Under the pieces are notes generated by a model that did no database searches, was not told the origin of the DNA, and saw only the letters and a list, made by a program, of their open reading frames with translations. From NCBI GenBank assembly GCA_020633415.1, contig JACKDQ010000002.1, positions 248,001-312,000 of the forward strand: a DNA stretch of 64,000 nucleotides, in the 5' to 3' direction. Shown here in pieces: positions 25,908 to 34,460 of the stretch; the first letter of the stretch is position 1; the number at the start of each line of letters is the position of its first letter. Made by a program: the position numbers and the translations under genes. This DNA comes from Deltaproteobacteria bacterium (GTDB lineage: Bacteria > Myxococcota_A > Polyangia > GCA-2747355).

Positions 25908-28642
25908 TGGACGACACTCGCGCCGAAGCAGTAATGACGGCCGCCCGCACGCGGCGTGCTCACCGTAAAGGTCAGATCGCCGCGCTGCCCATTCAGCTTG
26001 CGCGTATCGATCTTGTAATAGGCCCAGCCGCGCTTGTTGGTCCGGACCAAGCGCTGCGTTATCGAACCGGCCTCCACGTCGAGGGTTACCGCGGCACCTG
26101 CCGGAAACGACCGCACCGCATCATCGGTTAATCCATGATGACCAACGAGGGCACGTCCAAAGCTGACGTTGGCAAAGCGGATCTTGAGCGCGTTGCCGTC
26201 GACTGGATGCGCCCAAATACAGCGCCGCATTTGTGCCCCGACCTTATGCAACCCGACACCAACATAGTTCCAACTGTGAGCAGAGCAATGATGTTTGTCG
26301 CCCCGCCATCTGCAAGGCGTACTGCTACCGCTCGCTGAGACGAGCGAGACCTCGGCCTGGGCAATCCGAGGGAGCAACGACTCGCCCGCAACCGCCAGCG
26401 GCGTCGAGCGCGGCTTGGCACGACTGACGACGAAGATCACCAGCAGTAACGCCACACCACCGATGACGATCCAGCGCGCATGCCGATCGCACCACTTGGC
26501 CCAGGGCAACAAACGGGCCGCAAGGCGTTCGGCAAACGGCCGGCGATAGCGCCCGATGACGAGCAGCAGCAAGCCGCCAACCGCCAGCCAGCTCAGACAA
26601 GCCGCGACGACGTTGATCAACGGCCAGCCGTAGCGCAGCTCGACCAAACCATCTTTTGCCGGTACCCCCACGAAAAAGTCGTGCTCGCCGATCGCTGCGG
26701 CACTAATCGGTAACTTCTCGCCGTCGACCGAAGCGCGCCAGTTCGGATAGATCGCCTGATGAAAGATCAGTCGACTGGCGCCGGTGGTGTTGGATAGCCG
26801 TAAACGCGCCCGTTCGGCGTCGAACTGTTCGACTTTGACCTCGCCGGGGCCGATCAACGTGTAGCGCTGATCGCTGTAATCCAAGAAGCGGTAGACGTGG
26901 ATCGGTCCAAACCTCCGATGCAACGCCAGATGTTTGCCAGCCTGTGAACCGATCGCCACCACGTACTTGACCGATAGCGCTCGATACAGCGTCGGATCAG
27001 CGGCATCTGGCTTGTGGGTGAAGTTGGTGCAAGGCGTGTAACCGACCTTATACGCCGGAATGCCGTTGTATACCGGGGCCGCCGCAAAGAAGTGATCGTT
27101 GTAAGGCCGGAGATAGGCGATACGAAAGAAGCCCTTGTCGGTCTGCTTCAACTTGGCCGACCACTCGAGAAAACGCTCGTAGTCGCCCCAATAAGAAAAG
27201 CTGTGTTTGGTTTTCGGCCGACCAACATCACCACCGTAGGTTCGCCCCCACTCCCGACCGACCGGCTCGACAAACGGCGAGGCGACCACCAAGACCAACG
27301 CGGTGAGCGCGTAGCCACGCCAGGACCAGGCCTGCCGCGCTCGCTCACCGCCAAACACGGTTTGCAGCGCGAACCCGGCCAAGAGGAACAGTGCGACTTT
27401 GACCGGGATCGCAAAGCGCTGAAACTGGATCTGCTCGAACGAGGCCGAAATCGAGGGCAGGCCGAGTTCCTTATAGGCCGTGCTCGAGGAGATAAAGAGC
27501 ACGACCAAACCAAACAACACAACGAACAGCGCCATCGCGTTACGCCGCCAGGCAGCCAGCGCGCCACCGAGTAGCGCGAGCCAAACCAACGGCGGCGTAA
27601 TGTTGTCAAACAAACTTCCGTTCCACAGCCCCCGCGCCATCGCCGGCAGCGACTTGTACAGTTCACCGTACTTCGCCATCCAGGCGCTCTTGCTAACGAA
27701 CGGCAGCAGCCAGTAGGCCGAGAGCAACATGCCCCAGGCCAGCGCCGCAGCGCAGCGCAAAAGCAGGCGAGAGTCCGCACGCTGATCGGCCAACAAGCGG
27801 GTCAGCAAATAGAGCGGTACGCCCATGCCGAAGTAGACCACCGCCATCGGGTGAGCCAATACTGCGAAGCCCGTGCACAACGCGCAGATCGCAAAATCGC
27901 GCGGGCGGCCACGGGTGATCACCTTGTCCAGCGTGCTCAGCGATAGCACGAAAAACGCCGTGGAGAGGATCTGCGGCCAGACGCCCCACCAGACGGTGTA
28001 GGACCAGCCGCCTTCGCGGTATTGGCCGCGGTCGATCAGAAAGAACACGCCAGCGGCCAGACCGGCAAAACGACCGAAATAGGTCTTGCCGAAATGGTAG
28101 AGCGCCAGACCACAGGTCGCGAACATGGCGGTAAAGGCCAGTCCGTAGGCCCACTCCCAACCGAGCAGCCCTAACGTGCCCAGATAAACGGTGGCGATCC
28201 ACATATCGGCGCCAGGCGGATAGTCTTCACCAGCCGGCCAGCCGGCAAACCAAAGGTCACTCCAACCGCTGAGCTGACCGCGCGCCAGCATGCGCGTGAC
28301 GAAGTGCCAGGCACGCGTTAGGTGGACCGGGTGATCTTGCGACTGGGGCATCAAGCCGATCAATGTCGGCGCCAGCAGCGCGGCAGCGACGGTAATGATC
28401 ACCAGGACCGGCAGCCAACGCGATAACCGCTCGCGCTGCTTCTCGATGCGCTCGCTCTGATACAACGCCGAGAGCTCGTGGCCGATCGCCAGTGCGGCAA
28501 GCAGCGCGGCGAAGACACCAACGGTGCGCGCAACGTAATGCGACTGTGGGATCAACACCCCAGCACACAGCGCGGGCAAGAACAGTAGCAGACCGCGCTG
28601 CCACACGGGCAGCTGTCGAATCCCAAGCTGTTGGCTGCTCAT
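25904..28642 (-). CDS. Large polytopic membrane protein with a C-terminal Cys-containing domain
   Basis: This 912-residue protein has about 13-14 transmembrane helices over residues 10-530 and a large exported region. The motif SQDHPVHLTRAWHF, followed by the FAGWPAGEDYPPGADM loop, matches the 6-pyruvoyl-tetrahydropterin-synthase-related membrane proteins, which are thought to be GT-C-like enzymes. The last 150 residues (CRWRGDKHHC, RRCIWAHP, YCFGAS) form a domain that is repeated in the divergent gene at 28795. ATG 28642 has an AAGGGA site; longer in-frame forms to 28858 would run through the promoter. It is the first gene of a pair with the GT at 24165. Confidence 0.75.
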   Translation of the reverse strand: MSSQQLGIRQLPVWQRGLLLFLPALCAGVLIPQSHYVARTVGVFAALLAALAIGHELSALYQSERIEKQRERLSRWLPVLVIITVAAALLAPTLIGLMPQSQDHPVHLTRAWHFVTRMLARGQLSGWSDLWFAGWPAGEDYPPGADMWIATVYLGTLGLLGWEWAYGLAFTAMFATCGLALYHFGKTYFGRFAGLAAGVFFLIDRGQYREGGWSYTVWWGVWPQILSTAFFVLSLSTLDKVITRGRPRDFAICALCTGFAVLAHPMAVVYFGMGVPLYLLTRLLADQRADSRLLLRCAAALAWGMLLSAYWLLPFVSKSAWMAKYGELYKSLPAMARGLWNGSLFDNITPPLVWLALLGGALAAWRRNAMALFVVLFGLVVLFISSSTAYKELGLPSISASFEQIQFQRFAIPVKVALFLLAGFALQTVFGGERARQAWSWRGYALTALVLVVASPFVEPVGREWGRTYGGDVGRPKTKHSFSYWGDYERFLEWSAKLKQTDKGFFRIAYLRPYNDHFFAAAPVYNGIPAYKVGYTPCTNFTHKPDAADPTLYRALSVKYVVAIGSQAGKHLALHRRFGPIHVYRFLDYSDQRYTLIGPGEVKVEQFDAERARLRLSNTTGASRLIFHQAIYPNWRASVDGEKLPISAAAIGEHDFFVGVPAKDGLVELRYGWPLINVVAACLSWLAVGGLLLLVIGRYRRPFAERLAARLLPWAKWCDRHARWIVIGGVALLLVIFVVSRAKPRSTPLAVAGESLLPRIAQAEVSLVSASGSSTPCRWRGDKHHCSAHSWNYVGVGLHKVGAQMRRCIWAHPVDGNALKIRFANVSFGRALVGHHGLTDDAVRSFPAGAAVTLDVEAGSITQRLVRTNKRGWAYYKIDTRKLNGQRGDLTFTVSTPRAGGRHYCFGASVVQ

Positions 28643-28699
28643 CGAGTCCCTTCGGTTTAGGGGGGGCGAACGGGTCACCGCAGGCGGAGTCAAGCCAGG

Positions 28700-28726
28700 G
28701 TTATCAAGTGGTCTTTTGCTTGTCAA
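28700..28726 (-). promoter_or_regulatory. Promoter for the 28642 gene
   Basis: On the minus strand, a perfect TTGACA (28721-28726) is followed by a 15-base spacer and GATAAC (28700-28705). The -10 match and the spacer are below ideal. It diverges from the plus-strand promoter only ten bases away, so the two probably compete. Confidence 0.4.
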
Positions 28727-28735
28727 CGAGGTGGG

Positions 28736-28764
28736 TTGCCGCAACCTGCTGAATTCCCTATAGT
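28736..28764 (+). promoter_or_regulatory. Sigma-70-type promoter for the 28795 gene
   Basis: TTGCCG (28736-28741), 17 bases, then TATAGT (28759-28764) is a near-consensus promoter 30 bases before ATG 28795. Confidence 0.55.
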
Positions 28765-28794
28765 GCCGCTCCGATCGCGGATCGCAGCAACAAA

Positions 28795-29709
28795 ATGGGC
28801 GCCAAGACAACCGATCAACCCGCTGGCAACCCGCAAACCGCTGGGCATCGGCGCACACCGTACCTTTGGGGATTGCTCAGCCTGGTGGTCGCCGTCGCGC
28901 TGGCCGAGGCCACCGCGCTTTGGCTACAAAAGAGCGCGACGCCCAGCGAGCAGGACTGGCAACGCGCGGTCACGGCCCTCGACGGTCAGCGTAAGGCTGG
29001 CGAGCCGATCCTCGCCGCACCGTTTTGGGTCCAACCGCTGGCCTATCGCTACCTCGGCCAGCGCATCGATCTCGCGCTAGCCGGCGTTTCGGATGTCGAC
29101 CGTTTCGCTCGGGTCTGGCAGCTATCGATCCGCGGCGCTCAACACCGCTATCTCGCGGCCCGACAGCCCAGCCAAACGCTGCAATTTGGCGGCGTCACGC
29201 TCACCCGCTATGACACCGCCAAGCCAGCCGCGGTGCTGTTCGATTTCCGCGAAAATATCGCCCAAGCCAATGTGGAAACGGTCGGCAAGATCACCTCATC
29301 TTGTCGGTGGTCAGGCGATCGCCATCGCTGTCGGTTTGGCTGGAGCTGGGTTGGCTCATACTTGGCCGAGGTCGACTATCGGCCCTACCGCTGCATCTAT
29401 GCTCATCCCAGCGAGGGTGAACGCCTGCGGATCAGCTTTCCGGCAGTGCCGATCGGCGGATCGCTACGCGTCTATACCGGTATCGACGACTTCGACAACC
29501 GCAAGCGCTCAACGGCCGACGTCGAATTGAGCATCAGCATCGCCGGCTCGCCGGCGAAAACGATCCGACATCGCAATGAGTGGCCCTGGCATAGCGAGAC
29601 GATCGACACCTCGAGCCATCAGGGGCAACGCCAGCCCGTCCGTTTCGAGGTCAGCGCTACACCCGCCTACGCCCGCGCGTTCTGCTTTCATGCGGAAACG
29701 CGGCGCTAA
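28795..29709 (+). CDS. Single-pass exported protein sharing a domain with its divergent neighbour
   Basis: This 304-residue protein has one N-terminal membrane helix (about residues 24-43). An exported part follows with no family I recognise in residues 50-155; it resembles the soluble part of GT-C membrane proteins (GEPILAAPFWVQPLAYRYLG). Residues 160-304 repeat the C-terminal domain of the divergent gene: CRWSGDRHRC, then YRCIYAHP, GGSLRVYTGIDD, ETIDTSSHQGQR and FCFHAE. The conserved Cys pairs suggest disulfides. No Asp-Glu catalytic loop is present, so it may be an accessory or sugar-binding partner of the membrane glycosyltransferases next door. Confidence 0.65.
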   Translation: MGAKTTDQPAGNPQTAGHRRTPYLWGLLSLVVAVALAEATALWLQKSATPSEQDWQRAVTALDGQRKAGEPILAAPFWVQPLAYRYLGQRIDLALAGVSDVDRFARVWQLSIRGAQHRYLAARQPSQTLQFGGVTLTRYDTAKPAAVLFDFRENIAQANVETVGKITSSCRWSGDRHRCRFGWSWVGSYLAEVDYRPYRCIYAHPSEGERLRISFPAVPIGGSLRVYTGIDDFDNRKRSTADVELSISIAGSPAKTIRHRNEWPWHSETIDTSSHQGQRQPVRFEVSATPAYARAFCFHAETRR

Positions 29710-29825
29710 TCGACATCGCAAGCGGCACGGTTAGCGATCGTGACCAATGCACCGTATACGCCAGCGGTCGCGCTGCGGACAGATCGCTGCCGTGCCGCTG
29801 CTCGTCCAGGGGAGATGCAGAGCCG

Positions 29826-30365
29826 CTAGTCCAGCGAGGGGCAGCCACCCACGACCACCGGTACCACGGGCGCCAATGAGTCCGGGTCACCCTCGTCAAC
29901 GCCACGCGTCGGCGGAATCGGGTCGTCACCGATCGGCCGCGAGTCCGCATCCTCAGGTGTTGCCGCCTCTGCGGCCGCGCCGTCGCGGGTCGGCGGAATC
30001 GGATCGTCGTCAGTCGGCGTCTCGACGGGTCCGCGGGTCGGCGGGATCGGATCATCTCCATCCGGCATCGCCAAACGCGTCGGCGGGATCGGATCGTCGC
30101 TGCGCGGCGTAGCCACCAAGACTGCATTCGAGGCTGACGCATTAGCGGACGTCGCATGAATTGAAGCCCTGGCCGTGTCGTCGCTATCCGCTTCATGCTC
30201 GGCTGCCGCGCCCGCAGACTGACAGTCTCGATCGCAAGCGACAATGCCATAGCCACGACGCGTCGGCTGATGCTGGTCGATAGGAATCCCTCCACACGCC
30301 ACCAACAAGCCGACCAAACACCCCCCTAGGCCGCCCACCCAGTGCGATTTTTTGATCAAGCGCAT
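29826..30365 (-). CDS. Lipoprotein with four DDPIPPTR repeats
   Basis: This 179-residue lipoprotein has a signal ending in LLVAC (Cys 24). The mature part is low-complexity, Ala/Asp/Pro-rich, and holds four exact DDPIPPTR octapeptides at residues 90-97, 104-111, 120-127 and 147-154. They are separated by acidic spacers of different lengths. An earlier IPI...PTR at 27-36 may be a decayed copy. I know no family with this repeat. ATG 30365 lies inside the end of the sigma-54 activator gene (10-base overlap), so both are made from one transcript. A cell-surface or peptidoglycan-contact role is only a guess. Confidence 0.7.
   Translation of the reverse strand: MRLIKKSHWVGGLGGCLVGLLVACGGIPIDQHQPTRRGYGIVACDRDCQSAGAAAEHEADSDDTARASIHATSANASASNAVLVATPRSDDPIPPTRLAMPDGDDPIPPTRGPVETPTDDDPIPPTRDGAAAEAATPEDADSRPIGDDPIPPTRGVDEGDPDSLAPVVPVVVGGCPSLD
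29904..30098. repeat. Four 24-base tandem-like repeats encoding DDPIPPTR
   Basis: Copies at 29904-29927, 29985-30008, 30033-30056 and 30075-30098 share the core TCGGCGG(A/G)ATCGG(A/G)TC. They differ mostly at third codon positions, while the peptide is identical. That points to selection on the protein rather than very recent DNA duplication. Confidence 0.8.
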
Positions 30366-33300
30366 GTGCCAATCCTTTGACGCGGGATTGAGATCCCTTG
30401 TTCTTTGATCACCTGTGAAAGTCTCGGTCGTTTCATGCCCAACAGCTGCGCGGCGTGGGTAATGTTGCCATCCGCATCGTCGAGCGCTCGATAGATGCAT
30501 TCGTTCTCGATGTTGCGTTTCAGATCACGCAAACTCAGATCCGACCGACGCAGATACTCATAAACCCGAGCAAGCGGGTCGAACGCAGCCGCTCCCTCTA
30601 CCTCGTCAGTAACTGCGAGCGCGGCCCGCGGTTCTGCACTTGCACGCGCCAGCTCAGGAAACTCGCTGAAGTCGGCGAGGTCGAGAATCTGTCCCTCGGC
30701 AAAGATCGACGCAGAGTTCAACACGTTCTCCAGCTCGCGCACGTTTCCTGGCCAACGGTGGCCCATCAACAGCCGCTCGGCAGCGTCGCTCAACCGCATC
30801 GCTTCGCCGCCCCGCTCAGCGGCAATCCGGTCGAGGAAATGGCGGGCCAATAGCGGAATGTCAGAAGCGCGCTCACGAAGTGGCGGCAGCTCCAACTCCA
30901 CACCCTTTAGGCGGTAATAGAGATCTTCGCGAAACTCACCGCGCTCAACAAGCTGTCGAAGGTCGCGATTGGTTGCGCAGATGATCCGCACATCAACTGA
31001 CACTGGTGATGTCCCGCCAACGCGCTCGAAGACCCGTTCCTGCAACACGCGCAGCAACGCAACTTGCGTCCGCTCGGAGATGTCGCCGATCTCGTCGAGG
31101 AAGATTGTTCCGCCCTGAGCAGACTCGAAGCGGCCAATTCGGCGCTGGGTCGCACCAGTGAAAGAGCCCCGTTCGTGACCAAACAACTCGCTGAGCAGCA
31201 GCGACTCGACCAGTGCGCAGCAGTTTACCTTGACCAACGGGCGGTCGGCGCGAGCGCTACGCCGATGAATCGCGTCTGCAACGAGCTCTTTGCCCGTACC
31301 ACTTTCACCATGCAACAGGACCAGTGCATCGGTCGCAGCAACGCGATCGATCAGTCCCGTCATCTGGCGCAAACGCGGGTGCTCGCCGACGAGATCATCG
31401 AAACGCGGCACGGCGGCTTCGGCTCGCGGCTCGACCAGCACCACCGGCGCAGGCAGTGGGTCGTCGAAGCAGGGCTGATTCGCCCAGCGCGACAGGGCGC
31501 GACGCAGCGGTTGCTGCTCAAGGTTGTCGCGAAGCTCGGCGGGCACGGTCTGGACCACCGCGTCCGCCAAAGCCAGCGCACTGCGGCGCAGGCCACGCGC
31601 ACGCGCCGGCTGGCCGCTTTGCTCGGCGAGTTCAGCGGCAAAGAAGGCGAGCTGCCACGCCGCTTCGGGATCGCTCAGCAGCTGATTGAGTTCTTCGGCC
31701 AAGGCGAATTGCTCGCGCTGCGCGCCGAGATCGTTGGCCAGGAAGGCAACCTTCAGCAGCGCCAAGGCCCGCTGCAGTCGAAGCGTCGGGGTCGAAGTGT
31801 CCCGGCCCTCGAGCACGCGCTGAGCACGCGTGAGCTGATTCTGCTCGCAAAACAGCCGACAGAGCGCCAGCGCACAGGTCAGCGCACGATCCGATTGTTG
31901 GTGCTGATCCGCTAGTCGCTGCGCAGCGCGCAGCAGCTGCTCGGCCTGGGCATACTGCCCGAGACCTTGCGCCACACGCCCCTCAAGCAACTTGAGGCTG
32001 ATCCGGGTGGTGATCGGCGGCTCGCTATCGACCAACTTCGACGCCAACTGCCACATCGCCTGCGCACGGCATACATCGGCGAGGTCGGCATAGAGCTGAC
32101 CAAGGTCCAACGCCACCCAAGCGAGATAACTCGGCTGCCCGAGCTTCTTTAGCACGGTCACCGCTCGCTGATAGAAGTCGATCGCACTCGCGTAGTCACG
32201 CCGTCGCTCGGCCAGCACGCCGAGATGCTGCCAACAAACTGCAAGCCGCCGGTGATTGCTGATCGACTCGGCAAGTCTCGCCGCTTGCTGATAGCGCTGC
32301 TGCGCGAGATCGTAAGCGCGCCGGGCCAGATGGATCTGGCCGAGCTGAATCAGCGCGAGTGTTTCTTGATCGGCGAGCGAACGCCAACGAGCCCGATCGA
32401 GATTGTCGAGCACCATCGCGCGAGCAGAATCGTACTCACCGCGCTCGATGTAGAGCTGCGCCAGGGCATTTTGCAGACGGAGTCGCACGCCGATGTCGAC
32501 CGCGTCGCTCTGACAGACGATCGATAGCCCCTGCTGCGCTGCCAACCAGGCCGCCTGCGGATCGCCAAACAGTTCGACCTCGGCGATGTTAGCCTGCAGC
32601 GAAGCCCAGAGCCGATCACTGATCTCGCGCGGTGGGGGGTTAGCCGTAAGCCGCGCGCGAATATCAGCCAAAGCTCTCCGAGCGCGACCGTAGTCGCCCC
32701 GACGCAGCCACAGGCGGGCGAGGCGCGTCGCAGATTCCAGATCGCTCGGCCGCTCGTCGACGAAACGCTGTGCCAGTTTGATCGCCGGCGTCAGCTGACC
32801 CAGGCTCTCGTAAATCGCGCAAAGGCGCTCGCCCAGGCGACGACGCACCGGGCCCGCGCTGCAGCACGTCAAAGCCAACTCGTAGAGTTCTGCCGCTCGC
32901 TCGTACCCATAGCCGATCTCCAAACGCTGACCAGCGCGCAGCGCGAGCTCGACCCCCTGTTCGATCTCCCCGCCGCGCAGCAAATGCTCGGCGCAGTGCT
33001 CGAGTTCGCAGTCGCGTCCACGACGGCGCAGCAGTTCTCCAAACCCACGATGCAATTCGATCCGGCGTTGCGCGGCTAGCTGCTGGTAGACCCGTTCGCG
33101 CTCACCAGCGCGAACGAAGGCTACCCGCAGTTCACCATCGACGACGGTCTTCTCCAACAAACGTTGCTCGACCAACGCCGACACCGCGCGGGCCAACCCG
33201 TCGTAAGGCAGACCACTGACCGCCCGCAACGTCTCGATCGCCGCCGGTCGACCGATCACTGCCGCTGCCTCGAGGATCGTACGCTGAACTGGATCGCTGA

Positions 33301-34162
33301 GCTCACCCAACCCTTCGATTGAGACGCGCCCGGCGACCAACGCCTCGAGGCGATCAAGCGCGCCGCCGGTCTGCTGCCAGACGCGTTCGACCACCGAACC
33401 AGCTGCTAGATAGGCCCTGACACCGTCGCGATCGAGCTCGCCCAATTCGAGCTGATGAAATTCAACCGCGTCTAGCCACCGCAGACCCGCAACATCCAAC
33501 CCCCGCTTTTCGTTGGCGCTGGCAACCAGCAGCCCGCGAAACGAGGTGGACTGTTGCGGCGCATGACAGAGCGTCGTCGAGAGATGGGCGAAAAAGCGCC
33601 GACTGGCACCGTCAGCGCGATCGAGGTCCTCGAAGATTAGCAAAAGCGGAACGCGCTGCGATACCGCCCGCAGCAGCACCCCGACTCGGTCATAAAAGTC
33701 GATCCGCTCGAAGACATCGCGCGCACCCCCACTAACATCCGATGGCGTAGCTTGCGACGACGCACTTTGCGGCGACAACTCGGGACGAAGCGATTGGCGA
33801 ATCGCTTCGAGATCGGCGATCAACGGCTCACCCAGGCGCCGCTCGCAGAGCTCGCGCAACAACGTATCGAGCAGCGTGGACAGCGGCGAAAGCACCGGCA
33901 TTCCCGGCCGGCAACGCACGGCCAGCAACAACGCGCCGCTGGCGGCCAGACGCCGGCGAACCTCCCTGATGAACGTCGACTTGCCCGCGCCCGAAGGCCC
34001 GACAACGACCACGCACCCGGCGTTGCCCCCTTGGGCCAGCTCAAATCGCGAAAACAGCGTGGCCAACTCGCGCTCACGCCCACAGCACAGCGCCTCGCCT
34101 GCGACATCCGGTTGCGCTACGCGCTCTCGCGCTGTCGTCCGATTGGCAGAGATTTGCTCCAT
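30356..34162 (-). CDS. Giant regulator: STAND-like ATPase, TPRs and sigma-54 activator
   Basis: This 1268-residue regulator has two separate ATPase modules. The N-terminal AAA/STAND module has Walker A GPSGAGKST near residue 55 and Walker B LLLIFEDLDRA near 175. A long middle region (about 400-880) is made of TPR-like helical repeats. The sigma-54 AAA+ domain (about 925-1160) has GESGTGKE, the sigma-54-contact loop as GSFTGA, GGTIFLDEIGD and the WPGNVRELEN motif. A Fis-type helix-turn-helix closes it (GNITHAAQLLGMKRPRLSQVI). It should switch on sigma-54 promoters in response to a ligand or partner bound by the N-terminal half. I prefer ATG 34162 to a TTG at 34195. Confidence 0.88.
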   Translation of the reverse strand: MEQISANRTTARERVAQPDVAGEALCCGRERELATLFSRFELAQGGNAGCVVVVGPSGAGKSTFIREVRRRLAASGALLLAVRCRPGMPVLSPLSTLLDTLLRELCERRLGEPLIADLEAIRQSLRPELSPQSASSQATPSDVSGGARDVFERIDFYDRVGVLLRAVSQRVPLLLIFEDLDRADGASRRFFAHLSTTLCHAPQQSTSFRGLLVASANEKRGLDVAGLRWLDAVEFHQLELGELDRDGVRAYLAAGSVVERVWQQTGGALDRLEALVAGRVSIEGLGELSDPVQRTILEAAAVIGRPAAIETLRAVSGLPYDGLARAVSALVEQRLLEKTVVDGELRVAFVRAGERERVYQQLAAQRRIELHRGFGELLRRRGRDCELEHCAEHLLRGGEIEQGVELALRAGQRLEIGYGYERAAELYELALTCCSAGPVRRRLGERLCAIYESLGQLTPAIKLAQRFVDERPSDLESATRLARLWLRRGDYGRARRALADIRARLTANPPPREISDRLWASLQANIAEVELFGDPQAAWLAAQQGLSIVCQSDAVDIGVRLRLQNALAQLYIERGEYDSARAMVLDNLDRARWRSLADQETLALIQLGQIHLARRAYDLAQQRYQQAARLAESISNHRRLAVCWQHLGVLAERRRDYASAIDFYQRAVTVLKKLGQPSYLAWVALDLGQLYADLADVCRAQAMWQLASKLVDSEPPITTRISLKLLEGRVAQGLGQYAQAEQLLRAAQRLADQHQQSDRALTCALALCRLFCEQNQLTRAQRVLEGRDTSTPTLRLQRALALLKVAFLANDLGAQREQFALAEELNQLLSDPEAAWQLAFFAAELAEQSGQPARARGLRRSALALADAVVQTVPAELRDNLEQQPLRRALSRWANQPCFDDPLPAPVVLVEPRAEAAVPRFDDLVGEHPRLRQMTGLIDRVAATDALVLLHGESGTGKELVADAIHRRSARADRPLVKVNCCALVESLLLSELFGHERGSFTGATQRRIGRFESAQGGTIFLDEIGDISERTQVALLRVLQERVFERVGGTSPVSVDVRIICATNRDLRQLVERGEFREDLYYRLKGVELELPPLRERASDIPLLARHFLDRIAAERGGEAMRLSDAAERLLMGHRWPGNVRELENVLNSASIFAEGQILDLADFSEFPELARASAEPRAALAVTDEVEGAAAFDPLARVYEYLRRSDLSLRDLKRNIENECIYRALDDADGNITHAAQLLGMKRPRLSQVIKEQGISIPRQRIGTCA

Positions 34163-34422
34163 AGCAGCTAACGCTGCAAATCGCGGGCCCGACAACGAGG
34201 CGCTATCTTGCGAAGATTCATCAGCTCTGCCGGAGCCGCCGACGACAGATCGATCGCGGTGTTAGTTTTCTAACCATTGGCCACGATTGGATTCTGGCAA
34301 CGCTCGCGCGACAGCACTGCCTTAACCGATCGATAAAATGCTGCGATCGGTCTGCTTTTCGCCGCCATTGCTGAGCGCGAGATCGCGACACGGACGTCAT
34401 GGATTGGCCTGACGATACGTTT

Positions 34423-34451
34423 TTGCCGATCACACCGCCGAGGCGTAAACT
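34423..34451 (+). promoter_or_regulatory. Promoter with almost no leader before the 34461 gene
   Basis: TTGCCG (34423-34428), 17 bases, TAAACT (34446-34451). The ATG at 34461 is only ten bases after the -10 box, so the mRNA would carry three to four bases of leader. The rest of the 298-base gap up to 34163 holds no other signal I can support. Confidence 0.45.
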
Positions 34452-34460
34452 AGATCATCC

